Shown: positions 27,127 to 38,714, numbered from the stretch's first letter. The stretch: DNA of 64,000 nucleotides from Roseospira visakhapatnamensis (GCF_014197915.1 NZ_JACIGK010000018.1:1-64000), one strand, 5' to 3'. Made by a program: numbers and translations. The notes: generated from the sequence alone by a model not told the origin.

Positions 27127-27156
27127 ACATGGGGGGCAATCCCGCCCCGGGTCAAG
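27127..27156 (-). promoter_or_regulatory. candidate sigma-32 (RpoH) promoter of hslVU
   Basis: On the minus strand, CTTGAC (27156-27151) is followed after 16 bases by CCCCATGT (27134-27127). These match the RpoH consensus CTTGAA and CCCCATnT closely. Predicted initiation lies about 45 bases upstream of the hslV start, and heat-shock control of hslVU is well established in proteobacteria. Confidence 0.7.
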
Positions 27157-27328
27157 AGACGATCGACCGGCGCCGGACGCGCGCGGGCGGCCGGGGTCAG
27201 GCCGGTCCCGCGCCTGTCGCCGCCGCCCCGAGCCTCGGCGCGGCCAGCCCATCCAGGACGATACCCCAGAGTCGAATGTCCGTATCGAGTGTGAATTTGC
27301 CCCTGGCGCACGCGAGAACGCGTGATGC

Positions 27329-28081
27329 TCAGGGCATGATCAGGCCGAGCGCGATGGCCCGGCTGACGGCGTGAGTGCGGTTGGTGGCGCTCAGCTTGCG
27401 ACCGGCGTTGGCCAGGTGAAAATTCACCGCCGAGATGGAAATGCCCATGTGCTGCCCCAGTTCCCGGGTGGTCAGGCCCCGCGCGCTCAGGGTCAGCACC
27501 TCGCCCTCGCGGTTGGTCAGGCTGGGGGGCGCGGTGTCGGTATCGCTGTCCGCCAGGCGCAGCAGGCGGTCATGGGCATGGCTCGCGGCCAGGACCAGGC
27601 AGGCGCCGTCCGCCCGCAGCACCGCCCGAAAGGCCGCCGCGTCCTTGCGCGACAGCAGCAGGAGGCCGGTCGGCCCGCGTCTCGACACCGACCCGCTCCG
27701 AGGCAGGGGCAACACCAGGGCCGCCCGGAATCCGTGCTCGGCCAGGATCCGGTCGAGGCCCGGAGATCCGATGACCGGCGCCGAGGCGGCCGGCCTCAGA
27801 TCGACCAGATCCGGCCGTCGCCGGACCAGCAATGGCCCCAGGCTCTCGCCAATGCCCCCGGCGTCCGCGTTCGCGCACCACCGCGCCGCCGCCCCGTCCA
27901 GCGAGTCCAGAATCCGGATCGTTGCGGACCCGTTGCACAGGCGCGTCGGCGCCGCGGCATGAACCACGCCGTCCACGTGACGGTCGGCGAAGAAGGCGAC
28001 CACCCCGGTCCACAGCCCTTCCAATGTGTCCGCCGACTCCAATTCATCCAGAAAGGAGTCCAGCCCCTCGTCGCACAACAT
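27329..28081 (-). CDS. LuxR-family transcriptional regulator
   Basis: About 250 residues. The C-terminal LuxR helix-turn-helix is clear ([20 protein letters not shown], then [20 protein letters not shown]). The N-terminal 160 residues have the length of an autoinducer-binding or GAF-like sensor domain, but no conserved acyl-homoserine-lactone pocket could be confirmed. ATG 28081 is chosen; an upstream in-frame start at 28156 would add 25 residues. No luxI synthase lies in the window, so if it senses a signal it is a solo receptor. It is downstream of nothing on its strand. Confidence 0.8.
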   Translation of the reverse strand: MLCDEGLDSFLDELESADTLEGLWTGVVAFFADRHVDGVVHAAAPTRLCNGSATIRILDSLDGAAARWCANADAGGIGESLGPLLVRRRPDLVDLRPAASAPVIGSPGLDRILAEHGFRAALVLPLPRSGSVSRRGPTGLLLLSRKDAAAFRAVLRADGACLVLAASHAHDRLLRLADSDTDTAPPSLTNREGEVLTLSARGLTTRELGQHMGISISAVNFHLANAGRKLSATNRTHAVSRAIALGLIMP

Positions 28082-28513
28082 TGATGACTCCAGGAAAGGT
28101 CTCCACTCGGGCCGCCCGGCGCCGCCCGCGCTTCGATCCCGAAGAAAAACGACCACCGTGCGACGCAGCCCGCGAACGCATGGCGTTTGTCGTTAAATTT
28201 ATCCTTTCCTGAAATGTCGATACAACTCGTCCGAAAGTCATACTCCTGAATGACACGCAATGCCCCCTATTCTCCGGCCGTCTCCCTGCGAAAAAGCGAC
28301 TCCGGCGCGGGCACCCCTGCAAAAAGGTCTAGGGCCACGGACCCGGGCGCAGTGGCACGCATGCTCACACCCGACCATGACGAGTCGCGCGTGTGCCTTG
28401 AAAACGGGAGCAAAACAAGGATCGGTGCCCGGGCGCGCCACGGCGGCGGCAACCATCTGGCGCGACGCAAAAACCGCGCGCGGACCGTCGATATCCCGGT
28501 CTGATCGACGGCG
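28082..28513. other. intergenic region, no gene seen
   Basis: About 430 bases between the LuxR-type regulator start and the end of the RidA gene. A short AT-rich patch near 28190-28220 may belong to the regulator's promoter. Reading frames here lack coding character. Confidence 0.35.
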
Positions 28514-28990
28514 TCAGGCGTCGGCTACCTGAACGAGTCCCTCGACCTCCACCGGCACGCCCAGAGGCAACGAGGCGCACCCCACGGCCGCGCGGGCATG
28601 ACGGCCGGCGTCGCCGAACACCTCGACCATCAGATCGGAGGCCCCGTTGGCCACCTTGGCATGGTCGGTGAAGGTGGCGGTGGCGGCCACGAACACCCCC
28701 AGCCGGACCACGCGCGCGACCCGGTCCAGGTCGCCATCGCAAGCGGCGCGGATCTGCGCCACCAGATTGATGGCGCATTGCCGGGCGGCCGCCTGCCCCT
28801 GCTCCACCGTCAGCCCGTCGCCCAGAAGGCCGGTGAAGGCCGGCGCGCCGTCGACCACCGGGATCTGACCGGACACGACAACCAAAGCACCCGTCCGCAC
28901 GAACGGCACGTAGTTGGCCACCGGCGCCGCCGCGTCGGGCAGGGTCACGCCCAGGTCGGCCAGCCGCGCCTCGATCCGTCCGGACATCAT
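28514..28990 (-). CDS. RidA family protein (YjgF/YER057c/UK114)
   Basis: A 158-residue member of the Rid family, whose characterised enzymes hydrolyse reactive enamine/imine intermediates from PLP enzymes. The start MMSGRIEARLADLGVTLP and the longer form of about 155 residues place it in the subgroup with PVANYVPFVRTGALVVVSGQ, GDLDRVARVVRLGVFV and GRHARAAVGCASLPLGVPVE. The classical RidA catalytic Arg context is altered here (GCASLPLG), as in other Rid subfamilies, so the reaction is uncertain. It is divergent from serA with about 100 bases between. Confidence 0.88.
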   Translation of the reverse strand: MMSGRIEARLADLGVTLPDAAAPVANYVPFVRTGALVVVSGQIPVVDGAPAFTGLLGDGLTVEQGQAAARQCAINLVAQIRAACDGDLDRVARVVRLGVFVAATATFTDHAKVANGASDLMVEVFGDAGRHARAAVGCASLPLGVPVEVEGLVQVADA

Positions 28991-29093
28991 TTTCCTCCCC
29001 GCGTGCGCATCCCGTGTGCTAGGTGGTGCCGGCGTGAGCCGGGCCGCCGACGGCCCGCATGGTTCGATCTACAGTCTTGGGGATGCGTCCATC

Positions 29094-30329
<1,236 letters not shown>

Positions 30330-30402
30330 TGTTGATGTCCCGGGGCCGTTTCGCCGTCGTGGAGACGCCCCCACTTCTCGCTCGTGTTCGGAGCCCGCCC
30401 CC

Positions 30403-31026
30403 ATGCTCGACGTCACCACCTGGCTGACCTTCGTCGCCGCCTCCACCCTGCTGGTGGTGGTGCCCGGCCCCACCGTCACCGTCATCATCGCCAACAGCCT
30501 GCGCACCGGGCCGACCTCCGGCCTGATGAACGTGGCCGGCACCCAGGCCGGCCTGTTGCTGATGGTGGGCGTGCTCGCCGCCGGGCTGAGCACCATCGTC
30601 GCCTCCGCCGGCCTGGTGTTCGAGGTCCTGCGCATCCTGGGCGCCGCCTACCTGATCTGGCTGGGAATCAAGATGTGGCGCTCCGACGGCCGCCTGGGGG
30701 ACGCCGCCGCCGGCCCGGCGCGGTCCCGCACGCGCTACTTCTGGCAGGGTTTCCTGGTGATCTGGTCCAACCCCAAGGCGCTGGTGTTCTTCGGCGCCTT
30801 CATCCCGCAGTTCGTGACCCCGGGCGCCAACACGGCGCTTCAGGTGGTGCTGCTGGGCCTGACCTTCATGGCCATCGCGGCGGCGCTGGACGGCGCCTAC
30901 GCGGTGGCGGCGGGCAAGACCGGGGCATTGCTGTCCCGGCGCAACATCCGCTGGCTGGAGCGTCTCTCGGGCAGCTTCCTCATCGGCGGCGGGATCTGGC
31001 TGGCGCTGACCCGACGGCCGGCCTGA
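30403..31026 (+). CDS. LysE/RhtB family amino-acid exporter
   Basis: A 207-residue inner-membrane transporter with about six helices. The family marks are FVAASTLLVVVPGPTVTVII at the start, GPTSGLMNVAGTQAG, LGAAYLIWLGIKMWRS and FLVIWSNPKALVFFGAFIPQ. Members export amino acids such as homoserine, threonine or lysine by proton antiport; the substrate here cannot be read from sequence. It follows serA by about 70 bases on the same strand and could be co-transcribed. Confidence 0.92.
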   Translation: MLDVTTWLTFVAASTLLVVVPGPTVTVIIANSLRTGPTSGLMNVAGTQAGLLLMVGVLAAGLSTIVASAGLVFEVLRILGAAYLIWLGIKMWRSDGRLGDAAAGPARSRTRYFWQGFLVIWSNPKALVFFGAFIPQFVTPGANTALQVVLLGLTFMAIAAALDGAYAVAAGKTGALLSRRNIRWLERLSGSFLIGGGIWLALTRRPA

Positions 31027-31131
31027 CGCGGTCGGCTTGCCGGTTTCGCGCGGCAAACGCCTTGATCACGCCCCATGCCGCCCGCACTATCTTGATCGGA
31101 TGTACAGAATACCCGTGGGAGGAGTGCATAC

Positions 31132-32994
31132 ATGCGTGGTGGCGGCTCGACGACCCCGATGATCCGAGGGATGGCGCTGGCGGTGATGGCCGCCACCTGG
31201 ATCGCGACCGGCCCGATCGCGCGCGCGGATCCCGAGCCCACCCACGCCATCGCCATGCACGGGGAGCCCAAGTACGGGCCGGACTTCGCGCATTTCGACT
31301 ACGTGAATCCGGACGCGCCCAAGGGCGGGCATTTGCGGCTGGCCTGGGTGGGGGGCTTCGACAGCCTCAACCCCTTCATCATCAAGGGGCGCCCGCCCCT
31401 GGGGATCGGTCTGATGTACGATACCCTGATGACGGCCTCGGCCGACGAACCGTTCAGCCACTACGCCCTGGTCGCCGAAGGCATCGAGACTCCGGAGGAC
31501 CGCTCCTGGGTCATCTTCCACCTGAATCCGAATGCCCGCTTCCACGACGACCACCCCATGACGGCCGAGGACGTGCTGTTCAGCCTGGATATCCTGCGCA
31601 CGCAAGGGGCACCCCTCTATCGGGTCTACTACGCCGACGTCGATCAGGCCGAGGCGCTGGACGACCACACCGTCAAGTTCACCTTCTCCACCGACATGAA
31701 CCGGGAACTACCCTTGGTCCTGGGCCAGTTGCCGGTGCTGCCGAAGCATGACTGGGACGGCCGGGACTTCACCGAGACCACCCTGGAACCGCCCCTGGGC
31801 AGCGGATCCTATCGCATCGCCGACTTCGAGGCCGGCCGCTTCATCCGCTACGAGCGGGTCAAGGACTACTGGGCCGCCGACCTGCCGACCCAGGTCGGCC
31901 TCTATAATTTCGACACCATCCAGTACGACTACTACCGGGACGCCACCGTCGCGGTGGAGGCCCTGAAGGCCGGCGAGTACGACTACCGCAAGGAGCACAT
32001 CGCCAAGACCTGGGCCACGGCCTATCAGGGAGAGGATCTTGACGCGGGCCGGCTGATCAAGCGCGCGTTCGAAAACAACCAGGTGGCTCCGACCCAGGGC
32101 TTCGTCATGAACATGCGCCGGCCGCCGTTCAACGATCCGGCGGTGCGCGAGGCGGTGGCCTACGCCTTTGATTTCCAGTGGGCCAATCAGAACCTGTTCT
32201 ACGGATCCTACGTCCGCACCCGCAGCAACTTCGACAACAGCGAGTTGGCCGCCACCGGCGTGCCGGAGGGCGCCGAACTGGCGCTGCTGGAGCCGTTCCG
32301 CGACCAGGTGCCGCCGCGTCTGTTCACCGAGGAGTACAATCCGCCGGACACCGAGGCCCCGGGCGAGATCCGCGCCAACCTGCGCAAGGGTCTCCAAATC
32401 CTGCGGGACGCCGGCTGGGCCCTCCAGGACGGCGTCATGACCCACGGCGAGACCGGCGCGCGCCTGGAGTTCGAGATCCTGTTGCGTCAGCCGTCCGTCG
32501 AGCGCCTCGCCCTGCCCTACGTCCAGAACCTGGAACGCCTGGGCGCCAAGGCCACCGTGCGGATCGTGGACACGGCGCAGTTCATGAACCGGGTCAACAC
32601 CTTCGACTTCGAGATGGTGTCGGCGATCTGGCTCCAATCCGACAGCCCCGGCAACGAGCAGCGCGACTTCTGGAGCAGCGCAACCGCCACCGTGGAGGGC
32701 AGCCGCAACCTCGCCGGCGTGTCGAGCCCGGTGGTTGACGCCCTGATCGAGGAGGTCATCCGCGCCGACAGCCGCGAGGACCTGGTGACCGCCGTCCGCG
32801 CCCTGGACCGCGTGCTGCAGTGGACCTTCTATCTGGTCCCTCACTATCACGAGGAGGACGACCGGCTGGTGTTCTGGAACCGCTTCGGCATGCCGGAGAA
32901 CACGGCGCCCAGCGGCCCCGCCATCCTGCGATGGTGGATCGACCCGGAGAAGGACGCCGCCCTGCGGGCGGCCGGCGTGCTGACCGATCGCTGA
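31132..32994 (+). CDS. yejA: peptide ABC transporter, periplasmic substrate-binding protein (YejA type)
   Basis: A 620-residue extracytoplasmic solute-binding protein of family 5. A signal peptide ends near IARA (about residue 34). HGEPKYGPDFAHFDYVNPDA and GGHLRLAWVGGFDSLNPF are typical of the YejA/microcin C group, as are LGSGSYRIADFEAGRFIRYE and GFVMNMRRPPFNDPAVREAV. GGAGGAG precedes the ATG. It begins a four-gene operon with yejB, yejE and yejF. In other bacteria the Yej system takes up microcin C and oligopeptides and affects peptide resistance. Confidence 0.94.
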   Translation: MRGGGSTTPMIRGMALAVMAATWIATGPIARADPEPTHAIAMHGEPKYGPDFAHFDYVNPDAPKGGHLRLAWVGGFDSLNPFIIKGRPPLGIGLMYDTLMTASADEPFSHYALVAEGIETPEDRSWVIFHLNPNARFHDDHPMTAEDVLFSLDILRTQGAPLYRVYYADVDQAEALDDHTVKFTFSTDMNRELPLVLGQLPVLPKHDWDGRDFTETTLEPPLGSGSYRIADFEAGRFIRYERVKDYWAADLPTQVGLYNFDTIQYDYYRDATVAVEALKAGEYDYRKEHIAKTWATAYQGEDLDAGRLIKRAFENNQVAPTQGFVMNMRRPPFNDPAVREAVAYAFDFQWANQNLFYGSYVRTRSNFDNSELAATGVPEGAELALLEPFRDQVPPRLFTEEYNPPDTEAPGEIRANLRKGLQILRDAGWALQDGVMTHGETGARLEFEILLRQPSVERLALPYVQNLERLGAKATVRIVDTAQFMNRVNTFDFEMVSAIWLQSDSPGNEQRDFWSSATATVEGSRNLAGVSSPVVDALIEEVIRADSREDLVTAVRALDRVLQWTFYLVPHYHEEDDRLVFWNRFGMPENTAPSGPAILRWWIDPEKDAALRAAGVLTDR

Positions 32995-33003
32995 GCCAGA
33001 TCC

Positions 33004-34098
33004 ATGCTCGCCTACATCGTCCGCCGTCTCGCGCTGATTCCGCTCACCCTGGTGGGGATCATCACCCTCAACTTCTTCATCGTCCAGATCGCGCCCGGCG
33101 GTCCGGTCGAACAGATGCTGGCCCAGATCCAGGGAACGGCGGGGGATGCCACAGCGCGTATCTCCGGCAACACGGGGGGGGAAGCGGGCGGAGGCGGCGG
33201 CGGCGACGGGAACGGCGCCTATCAGGGCGCGCGCGGGCTGGATCCCGCCTTCATCGCCGAGATCGAGAAGCAGTTCGGTTTCGACAAGCCCCTTCACGAG
33301 CGCTACATCACCATGCTGGTGAACTACGCCACGTTCGATCTGGGCGAGAGCTACTACCGCAGCACCGGCGTGCTGGCGCTGATCTGGGAAAAGATGCCGG
33401 TTTCGGTGTCGCTGGGGGTGTGGTCCACGCTGATCATCTATCTGGTGTCCATCCCGCTGGGCATCGCCAAGGCGGTGCGCGACGGCAGCCGTTTCGACAT
33501 CGTCACCAGTTGGGCGGTGATCATCGGCTACGCGGTGCCCGGGTTCCTGTTCGCCATCCTGCTGATCGTGCTGTTCGCGGGCGGCCGCTACTTCGACCTG
33601 TTCCCGCTGCGTGGGCTTGTCTCGGACAACTGGGCGGACCTGTCCTGGCCGCACCGTGTCCTCGACTACCTCTGGCACCTGACCCTGCCGGTCACCGCCA
33701 TCGTCATCGGCGGCTTCGCCAGCCTGACCATGTTGACCAAGAACGCCTTCCTGGACGAGGTCAACAAGCAGTACGTGGTCACCGCGCGCGCCAAGGGGCT
33801 GACCGAGCGCGCGATCCTCTACGGGCATGTGTTCCGCAACGCCATGCTGCTGGTGGTGGCCGGTTTCCCGGCGGCACTGATCGGCATGCTGTTCACCGGA
33901 TCGCTGCTGATCGAGGTGATCTTCAGCCTGGACGGCCTGGGCCTGCTGGGCTTCGAGGCCGTCATCAATCGCGACTACCCGGTGATGTTCGGCACGCTCT
34001 ATGTCTTCACGCTGCTGGGTCTGGTGCTCAACCTGATCTCGGATTTGACCTATCACGTCATCGATCCACGCATCGACTTCGAAAGCCGGGAGGTATGA
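33004..34098 (+). CDS. yejB: peptide ABC transporter permease YejB
   Basis: A 364-residue inner-membrane permease. It begins [20 protein letters not shown] and then [20 protein letters not shown], as in YejB proteins. A Gly-rich loop of about 25 residues ([18 protein letters not shown]) lies before the conserved [14 protein letters not shown] segment. The EAA motif region is [20 protein letters not shown], and it ends [13 protein letters not shown]. It starts nine bases after yejA and is followed by yejE. The Gly-rich stretch is longer than I would expect, but it lies in a variable loop. Confidence 0.94.
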   Translation: MLAYIVRRLALIPLTLVGIITLNFFIVQIAPGGPVEQMLAQIQGTAGDATARISGNTGGEAGGGGGGDGNGAYQGARGLDPAFIAEIEKQFGFDKPLHERYITMLVNYATFDLGESYYRSTGVLALIWEKMPVSVSLGVWSTLIIYLVSIPLGIAKAVRDGSRFDIVTSWAVIIGYAVPGFLFAILLIVLFAGGRYFDLFPLRGLVSDNWADLSWPHRVLDYLWHLTLPVTAIVIGGFASLTMLTKNAFLDEVNKQYVVTARAKGLTERAILYGHVFRNAMLLVVAGFPAALIGMLFTGSLLIEVIFSLDGLGLLGFEAVINRDYPVMFGTLYVFTLLGLVLNLISDLTYHVIDPRIDFESREV

Positions 34099-34267
34099 TG
34101 CGAGCCCGTCACGCGACCCAGCCGCCGCCGTCCCCGGGAGGCGCCCGGCCCGTGCCATCCGACAGGACCACGAGCCCGCCGATCGGTCGGATCCGGTCAG
34201 GCTCCTCCCCCACGCCACGCCGGCGATTGGGCGGGCCTTGGACATCGCACGTGACGGTTCAGAGTGG

Positions 34268-35380
34268 ATGGAACGGGTCTATGAGCGCATGAACGACAGT
34301 GGTGTGCTTTCCGCCTCCGACAGCGGTGTCGCCGACACCCGACCGCCCCCGCGGGACCGGTTGGGGCCGCTCTGGCGCCGGCGGCTGGCCAATTTCCGCG
34401 CCAACCGGCGGGGCGTCTGGTCGCTCTGGATCTTCCTGGTGCTGTTCGTCGTCAGCCTGTTCGCGGAACTGATCGCCAACGACCGCCCCCTGCTCGTCTG
34501 GTACGATGGCGCGCCCTATGTGCCCGTCCTCGCGGACTATCCCGAAACCACCTTCGGCGGCGACTTCCCCACCCTGACCGTCTACCGCGACCCCTTCGTG
34601 GCCGGCCTGATCGCAGACAAGGGCTTCATGGTCTGGCCGCCGGTGCGCTTCTCTTACCAGACCGTCAACCAGGATCTGCCGGTTCCGGCACCCGCCCCGC
34701 CCAGCGCCGAGAACTGGCTGGGCACCGATGACCAGGGCCGAGACGTGTTCGCCCGGCTGCTGTACGGCTTCCGGCTGTCGGTGCTGTTCGGGCTCACGCT
34801 CACGCTGGTCTCGTCGGTGATCGGCGTCGCCGCCGGCGCGGTCCAGGGCTACTTCGGCGGCACGCTGGACCTGCTCCTCCAGCGATTCATCGAGATCTGG
34901 TCGGGCCTGCCGCAGCTGTTCATCCTGATCATCGTCTCCAGCGTCTTGATTCCCGGGTTCTGGACCCTGCTCGTCGTGCTGATGCTGTTTTCCTGGACCG
35001 CGCTGGTGGGCGTGGTGCGCGCCGAGTTCCTGCGCGCGCGCAACTTCGATTACGTGCGCGCCGCCCGCGCGCTGGGCATGTCCGACGCCGGGATCATGGT
35101 CAAGCACGTGCTGCCCAACGCCATGGTGGCCACACTCACCTTCCTGCCGTTCATCCTGGCCGGGTCCCTGGTGGCGCTGACTTCGCTGGACTTCCTGGGG
35201 CTGGGGTTGCCGCCGGGCGCGCCCTCGCTGGGTGAGTTGCTGCGCCAGGGCAAGGACAACCTCCAGGCCCCATGGCTGGGCATCACCAGTTTCATGGTCA
35301 TCGCCGTCACCCTCACCCTGCTGGTGTTCGTCGGCGAGGCCGTTCGCGATGCCTTCGACCCGCGCAAGGGGGTCCTGTGA
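34268..35380 (+). CDS. yejE: peptide ABC transporter permease YejE
   Basis: About 370 residues. The family start RRRLANFRANRRGVWSLWIF lies near residue 35 and ends the cytoplasmic N-terminus. The periplasmic loop includes ELIANDRPLLVWYDGAPYVP and ENWLGTDDQGRDVFARLLYG. The EAA region is YVRAARALGMSDAGIMVKHV, and the C-terminus is GEAVRDAFDPRKGVL. Possible starts are 34238, 34268 and 34289; 34268 is an ATG in a plausible place but no strong ribosome-binding site decides. Its stop overlaps the yejF start in TGATG, indicating translational coupling. Confidence 0.92.
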   Translation: MERVYERMNDSGVLSASDSGVADTRPPPRDRLGPLWRRRLANFRANRRGVWSLWIFLVLFVVSLFAELIANDRPLLVWYDGAPYVPVLADYPETTFGGDFPTLTVYRDPFVAGLIADKGFMVWPPVRFSYQTVNQDLPVPAPAPPSAENWLGTDDQGRDVFARLLYGFRLSVLFGLTLTLVSSVIGVAAGAVQGYFGGTLDLLLQRFIEIWSGLPQLFILIIVSSVLIPGFWTLLVVLMLFSWTALVGVVRAEFLRARNFDYVRAARALGMSDAGIMVKHVLPNAMVATLTFLPFILAGSLVALTSLDFLGLGLPPGAPSLGELLRQGKDNLQAPWLGITSFMVIAVTLTLLVFVGEAVRDAFDPRKGVL

Positions 35381-37038
35381 TGACGGACGACGTGGTCCTG
35401 GAGGTCCGCGACCTGGCCGTCACCTTCGGCCGGGGGCCGCGCGCGGTGGAGGCCGTGCGCGGCGTGTCGTTCTCCATCCGGCGCGGCGAGACCCTGGCCC
35501 TGGTGGGCGAAAGCGGGTCCGGCAAGTCGGTCACCGCCCTGTCGGTGCTCCGCCTGTTGCCCTATCCCCGCGCCCATCACCCGTCCGGCTCCATCATGCT
35601 CGCCGGGCAAGAGATGCTGACGGCCCCGGACGCGCTGCTGCGTCAGGCGCGGGGCGACACGGCCTCGATGATCTTCCAGGAGCCCATGACCTCCCTCAAT
35701 CCCCTGCAGGCCATCGGCAAGCAGGTGGGAGAGGTGGTGACGCTGCATAAGGGCCTGACCGGCGCCGCGCTGCGGGCGCGGGTGATCGAACTGCTCACCC
35801 TGGTGGGCCTGCCCGAGGCCGAGCGCCGCCTGGGCGCGCTGCCCCACGAGTTGTCCGGCGGCCAGCGTCAGCGCGTCATGATCGCCATGGCGCTGGCCAA
35901 CGAACCCGACCTGCTGATCGCCGACGAGCCCACGACGGCGCTGGACGTGACCATCCAGGCCCAAATTCTCGACCTGCTGGCGGACCTGCGGGATCGCTTC
36001 GGCATGGCGGTGCTGTTCATCACCCACGACCTCGGCATCGTGCGCCGCGTCGCCGATCGGGTGTGCGTGATGAAGGCCGGCGAGATCGTCGAGGCCGGAC
36101 CGGTCGCCGACCTGTTCGACCACCCCACGCATCCCTACACCCGGGCGCTGATGGACGCCCAACCCCAGGGCGCGGTTCGGCCGCCGCCCGGGGACGCCGC
36201 GCCGGTGATCGCCACCACCGGCCTGAAGGTCCACTTCCCCATCCGCAAGGGCGTGATCCGCCACACGGTCGGCCACGTCAAGGCGGTGGACGGCGTTACC
36301 CTGACCGTTCACGAGGGCCACACCCTGGGCGTGGTGGGCGAGAGCGGATCGGGCAAGACCACCCTGGGGCTGGCACTGTTGCGGCTGATCTCCTCGGTCG
36401 GACCGGTGACCTTCCAGGGCGGCCGCGTCGACGGGATGTCCTGGCGCGCCATGCGCCCCTTGCGCCGGCAGATGCAGGTGGTGTTTCAGGATCCCTACGG
36501 GTCGCTCAGCCCGCGCCTGTCCATCGGCCAGATCGTCGGCGAGGGGCTGGCCGTGCACCGCATCGGCGCCGACGCGGCCGCGCGCGAGGCCATGGTCATC
36601 GACGCCCTGCGCGAGGTGGGCCTGGATCCGGAGACCCGCCACCGCTACCCGCACGAGTTCTCCGGCGGCCAGCGCCAGCGCGTGGCCATCGCCCGGGCGC
36701 TGGCGCTCAAGCCTCGCTTCCTGGTGCTGGACGAGCCCACCAGCGCCCTTGATGTCTCGGTGCAGGCGCAGATCGTGGACCTGCTGCGCGACATCCAGGA
36801 CCGCCACCGGCTGGCCTACCTGTTCATCAGTCACGACCTGCGGGTGGTGCGCGCGCTGGCCGATGACATCCTGGTGATGAAGGATGGCGTGGTGGTCGAG
36901 GCCGGCCCCGCCGCCCGGGTTCTGGATGCGCCGGAAACGCCCTACACGCGAGCGCTGATGGCCGCCGCCTTCAACCTGGAGGTCCGGGACAATGGGCGGA
37001 CGGAGAGCGGGACGGGGGGCGGGACGGGGGGCGGCTGA
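35380..37038 (+). CDS. yejF: peptide ABC transporter, double ATP-binding protein YejF
   Basis: A 552-residue protein with two fused ABC ATPase domains that power the Yej importer. Domain 1 carries Walker [12 protein letters not shown], signature [12 protein letters not shown] and Walker [13 protein letters not shown]. Domain 2 carries [23 protein letters not shown] and [11 protein letters not shown]. Each has the oligopeptide-transporter tail ([15 protein letters not shown] and [15 protein letters not shown]). The start ATG overlaps the yejE stop. The last residues are a low-complexity Gly/Thr tail. It is convergent with hcp, 20 bases apart. Confidence 0.95.
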   Translation: MTDDVVLEVRDLAVTFGRGPRAVEAVRGVSFSIRRGETLALVGESGSGKSVTALSVLRLLPYPRAHHPSGSIMLAGQEMLTAPDALLRQARGDTASMIFQEPMTSLNPLQAIGKQVGEVVTLHKGLTGAALRARVIELLTLVGLPEAERRLGALPHELSGGQRQRVMIAMALANEPDLLIADEPTTALDVTIQAQILDLLADLRDRFGMAVLFITHDLGIVRRVADRVCVMKAGEIVEAGPVADLFDHPTHPYTRALMDAQPQGAVRPPPGDAAPVIATTGLKVHFPIRKGVIRHTVGHVKAVDGVTLTVHEGHTLGVVGESGSGKTTLGLALLRLISSVGPVTFQGGRVDGMSWRAMRPLRRQMQVVFQDPYGSLSPRLSIGQIVGEGLAVHRIGADAAAREAMVIDALREVGLDPETRHRYPHEFSGGQRQRVAIARALALKPRFLVLDEPTSALDVSVQAQIVDLLRDIQDRHRLAYLFISHDLRVVRALADDILVMKDGVVVEAGPAARVLDAPETPYTRALMAAAFNLEVRDNGRTESGTGGGTGGG

Positions 37039-37058
37039 CGCCCCCCTCCTCTGGCCCC

Positions 37059-38714
37059 TTACCGCCCGGCCATCATGGCCGGCACATCGTCCTCGACGGA
37101 GGCGATGGGGCGAAGGCCGAAAGTCTCCACCAGGGTCGTGGTGACCGCCGGCGACAGGAAGCCCGGCAGGGTCGGCCCCAGGCGGATCCCCTTGACGCCC
37201 AGCGACAGCAAGGCCAGCAGGACGGCCACCGCCTTCTGCTCGTACCAGGCGATGTCATAGGAGATGGGCAGGTCGTTGATGTCGGCGGCGCCCATCACCT
37301 CCTTGAGCGCCAGGGCGACCTTCACCAGGGAGTAGGAATCGTTGCACTGTCCGGCATCCAGAACCCGGGGAATGCCGCCGATCTCCCCCAGATCCAGCTT
37401 GTTGTAGCGGTACTTCGCGCAGCCGGCGGTCAGGATCACGGCGTTCTCGGGCAGGGCGCGCGCGACCTCGGTGTAGTACGCCCGGTCGCGGCGGCGCCCG
37501 TCGCACCCGGCCATGACCACGAACCGACGGATGGCGCCGGACGACACCGCGTCCACGACCGTGTCGGCCAGGGCCAGAACCTGGGCATGCCCGAAGCCGG
37601 CGGTCACGGTCCCGGTCTCGATCGCCGTCGGCGGCGCGCAGGCGCGCGCCTGGGCGATCAGGGCGGAGAAGTCCTTGGTGCCATCGTCCGGTCGATCCGC
37701 CACATGGACCGCGCCGGGATAGCCCACGGCGCCCGTCGTGTAGAGGCGGGACAGATAGGTGTTGTCTCGACGCGGCGGGACCAGGCAGTTGGTGGTCAGA
37801 AGGATGGGGCCGTTGAAGGACTCGAACTCGCTGGTCTGCTGCCACCAGGCGCCCCCGTAGTTGCCCACCAGATGGGGATGGCGGCGGAAGGCGGGGTAGG
37901 CATGCGCCGGCAGCATCTCGCCGTGGGTGTACACGTCGATACCGGTGCCGGCGGTCTGCGCCAGCAGGTCCTCCAGATCCTTCAGGTCATGACCACTGAC
38001 CAGGATGCCCGGATTGGCGCCGACACCGATGTTGATCCGCGTCATCTCGGGATGGCCGTAGGCGGTCGTGTGCGCCTCGTCCAACGCCGCCATGGCGCTC
38101 ACGGCGACGGCGCCCGCGCGCATGACCAGATCGACCATGGCATCGCGCGACAGATCCCGGGTGGTGGACGCCAGCGCCTCGACGATGAAGGTATCAACCT
38201 CCCGGTCTTCCCGGCCGAGGGCGGCGGCATGGGCCGCGTAGGCGGCGATCCCCTTGACGCCGATCACCAGCAGCTCCCGCAGGGAGCGGACATCCTCGTC
38301 CACGGTCGACAGGATGCCGACCGCCTGACCCTTGGCCACGAACGCGGCGCGCGGACCGCGCCATGTGGCGGCCTCCGGGGCATCGACACGTGGCGCCATG
38401 CCGGGCGCCATGCCGGGCGCCATGCCGGCCGCCAGACGGTCGCGGCGGTCCAGGGCATCCTCGATCAGCGCCTCGAAGCGGTCGTTCAACCAGTTCACGT
38501 TGGTGATGGTCGCGAACAGGGCCTCACGCAGGAAGGCGTCATGAGACCGGTCGGGTGTCCCCCGCGCCGCCAGTTGATCCAGGTGCCACGCCAGCCCGCG
38601 CAGGCTGAACAGCAGCAGATCCTGAAGGCTTGCCGTCTCCTCGGGCTTGCCGCACACCCCCTTGACCGTGCAGCCCGACCGCGACGACGTTTCTTCACAC
38701 TGGAAGCAGAACAT
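37059..38714 (-). CDS. hcp: hydroxylamine reductase (hybrid cluster protein)
   Basis: A 551-residue Fe-S/oxo hybrid cluster protein, which reduces hydroxylamine in vitro and is thought to remove nitric oxide in vivo. The N-terminal cysteines are C3-x2-C6-x8-C15-x5-C21, the spacing of the [4Fe-4S] class found mostly in anaerobes, not the longer-spaced enterobacterial class. Hybrid-cluster ligands are seen in GHDLKDLEDLL, THGEMLPAHAYP, NCLVPP, AGCDGRRRDRAYYTE, TAGCAKYRYN and LDAGQCNDSYSL. A 12-bp triple repeat encodes GMAPGMAPGMAP near residue 100. A regulator of NsrR type is divergent; no hcr reductase gene is adjacent. Confidence 0.96.
   Translation of the reverse strand: MFCFQCEETSSRSGCTVKGVCGKPEETASLQDLLLFSLRGLAWHLDQLAARGTPDRSHDAFLREALFATITNVNWLNDRFEALIEDALDRRDRLAAGMAPGMAPGMAPRVDAPEAATWRGPRAAFVAKGQAVGILSTVDEDVRSLRELLVIGVKGIAAYAAHAAALGREDREVDTFIVEALASTTRDLSRDAMVDLVMRAGAVAVSAMAALDEAHTTAYGHPEMTRINIGVGANPGILVSGHDLKDLEDLLAQTAGTGIDVYTHGEMLPAHAYPAFRRHPHLVGNYGGAWWQQTSEFESFNGPILLTTNCLVPPRRDNTYLSRLYTTGAVGYPGAVHVADRPDDGTKDFSALIAQARACAPPTAIETGTVTAGFGHAQVLALADTVVDAVSSGAIRRFVVMAGCDGRRRDRAYYTEVARALPENAVILTAGCAKYRYNKLDLGEIGGIPRVLDAGQCNDSYSLVKVALALKEVMGAADINDLPISYDIAWYEQKAVAVLLALLSLGVKGIRLGPTLPGFLSPAVTTTLVETFGLRPIASVEDDVPAMMAGR
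38392..38427. repeat. three tandem 12-bp repeats inside hcp
   Basis: GGCGCCATGCCG occurs three times head to tail without mismatch. In frame it gives Gly-Met-Ala-Pro units in a surface region between the N-terminal Fe-S part and the rest of Hcp, so copy number can change without a frameshift. Confidence 0.85.

Noticed and set aside
27329-28081. Quorum-sensing receptor for acyl-homoserine lactones
   Set aside because: The DNA-binding domain is clear but the ligand pocket residues could not be confirmed and no synthase gene is present.
31708-34245. An 845-codon open frame on the minus strand opposite yejA and yejB
   Set aside because: Composition is that of an antisense shadow and it lies fully over recognised transporter genes.
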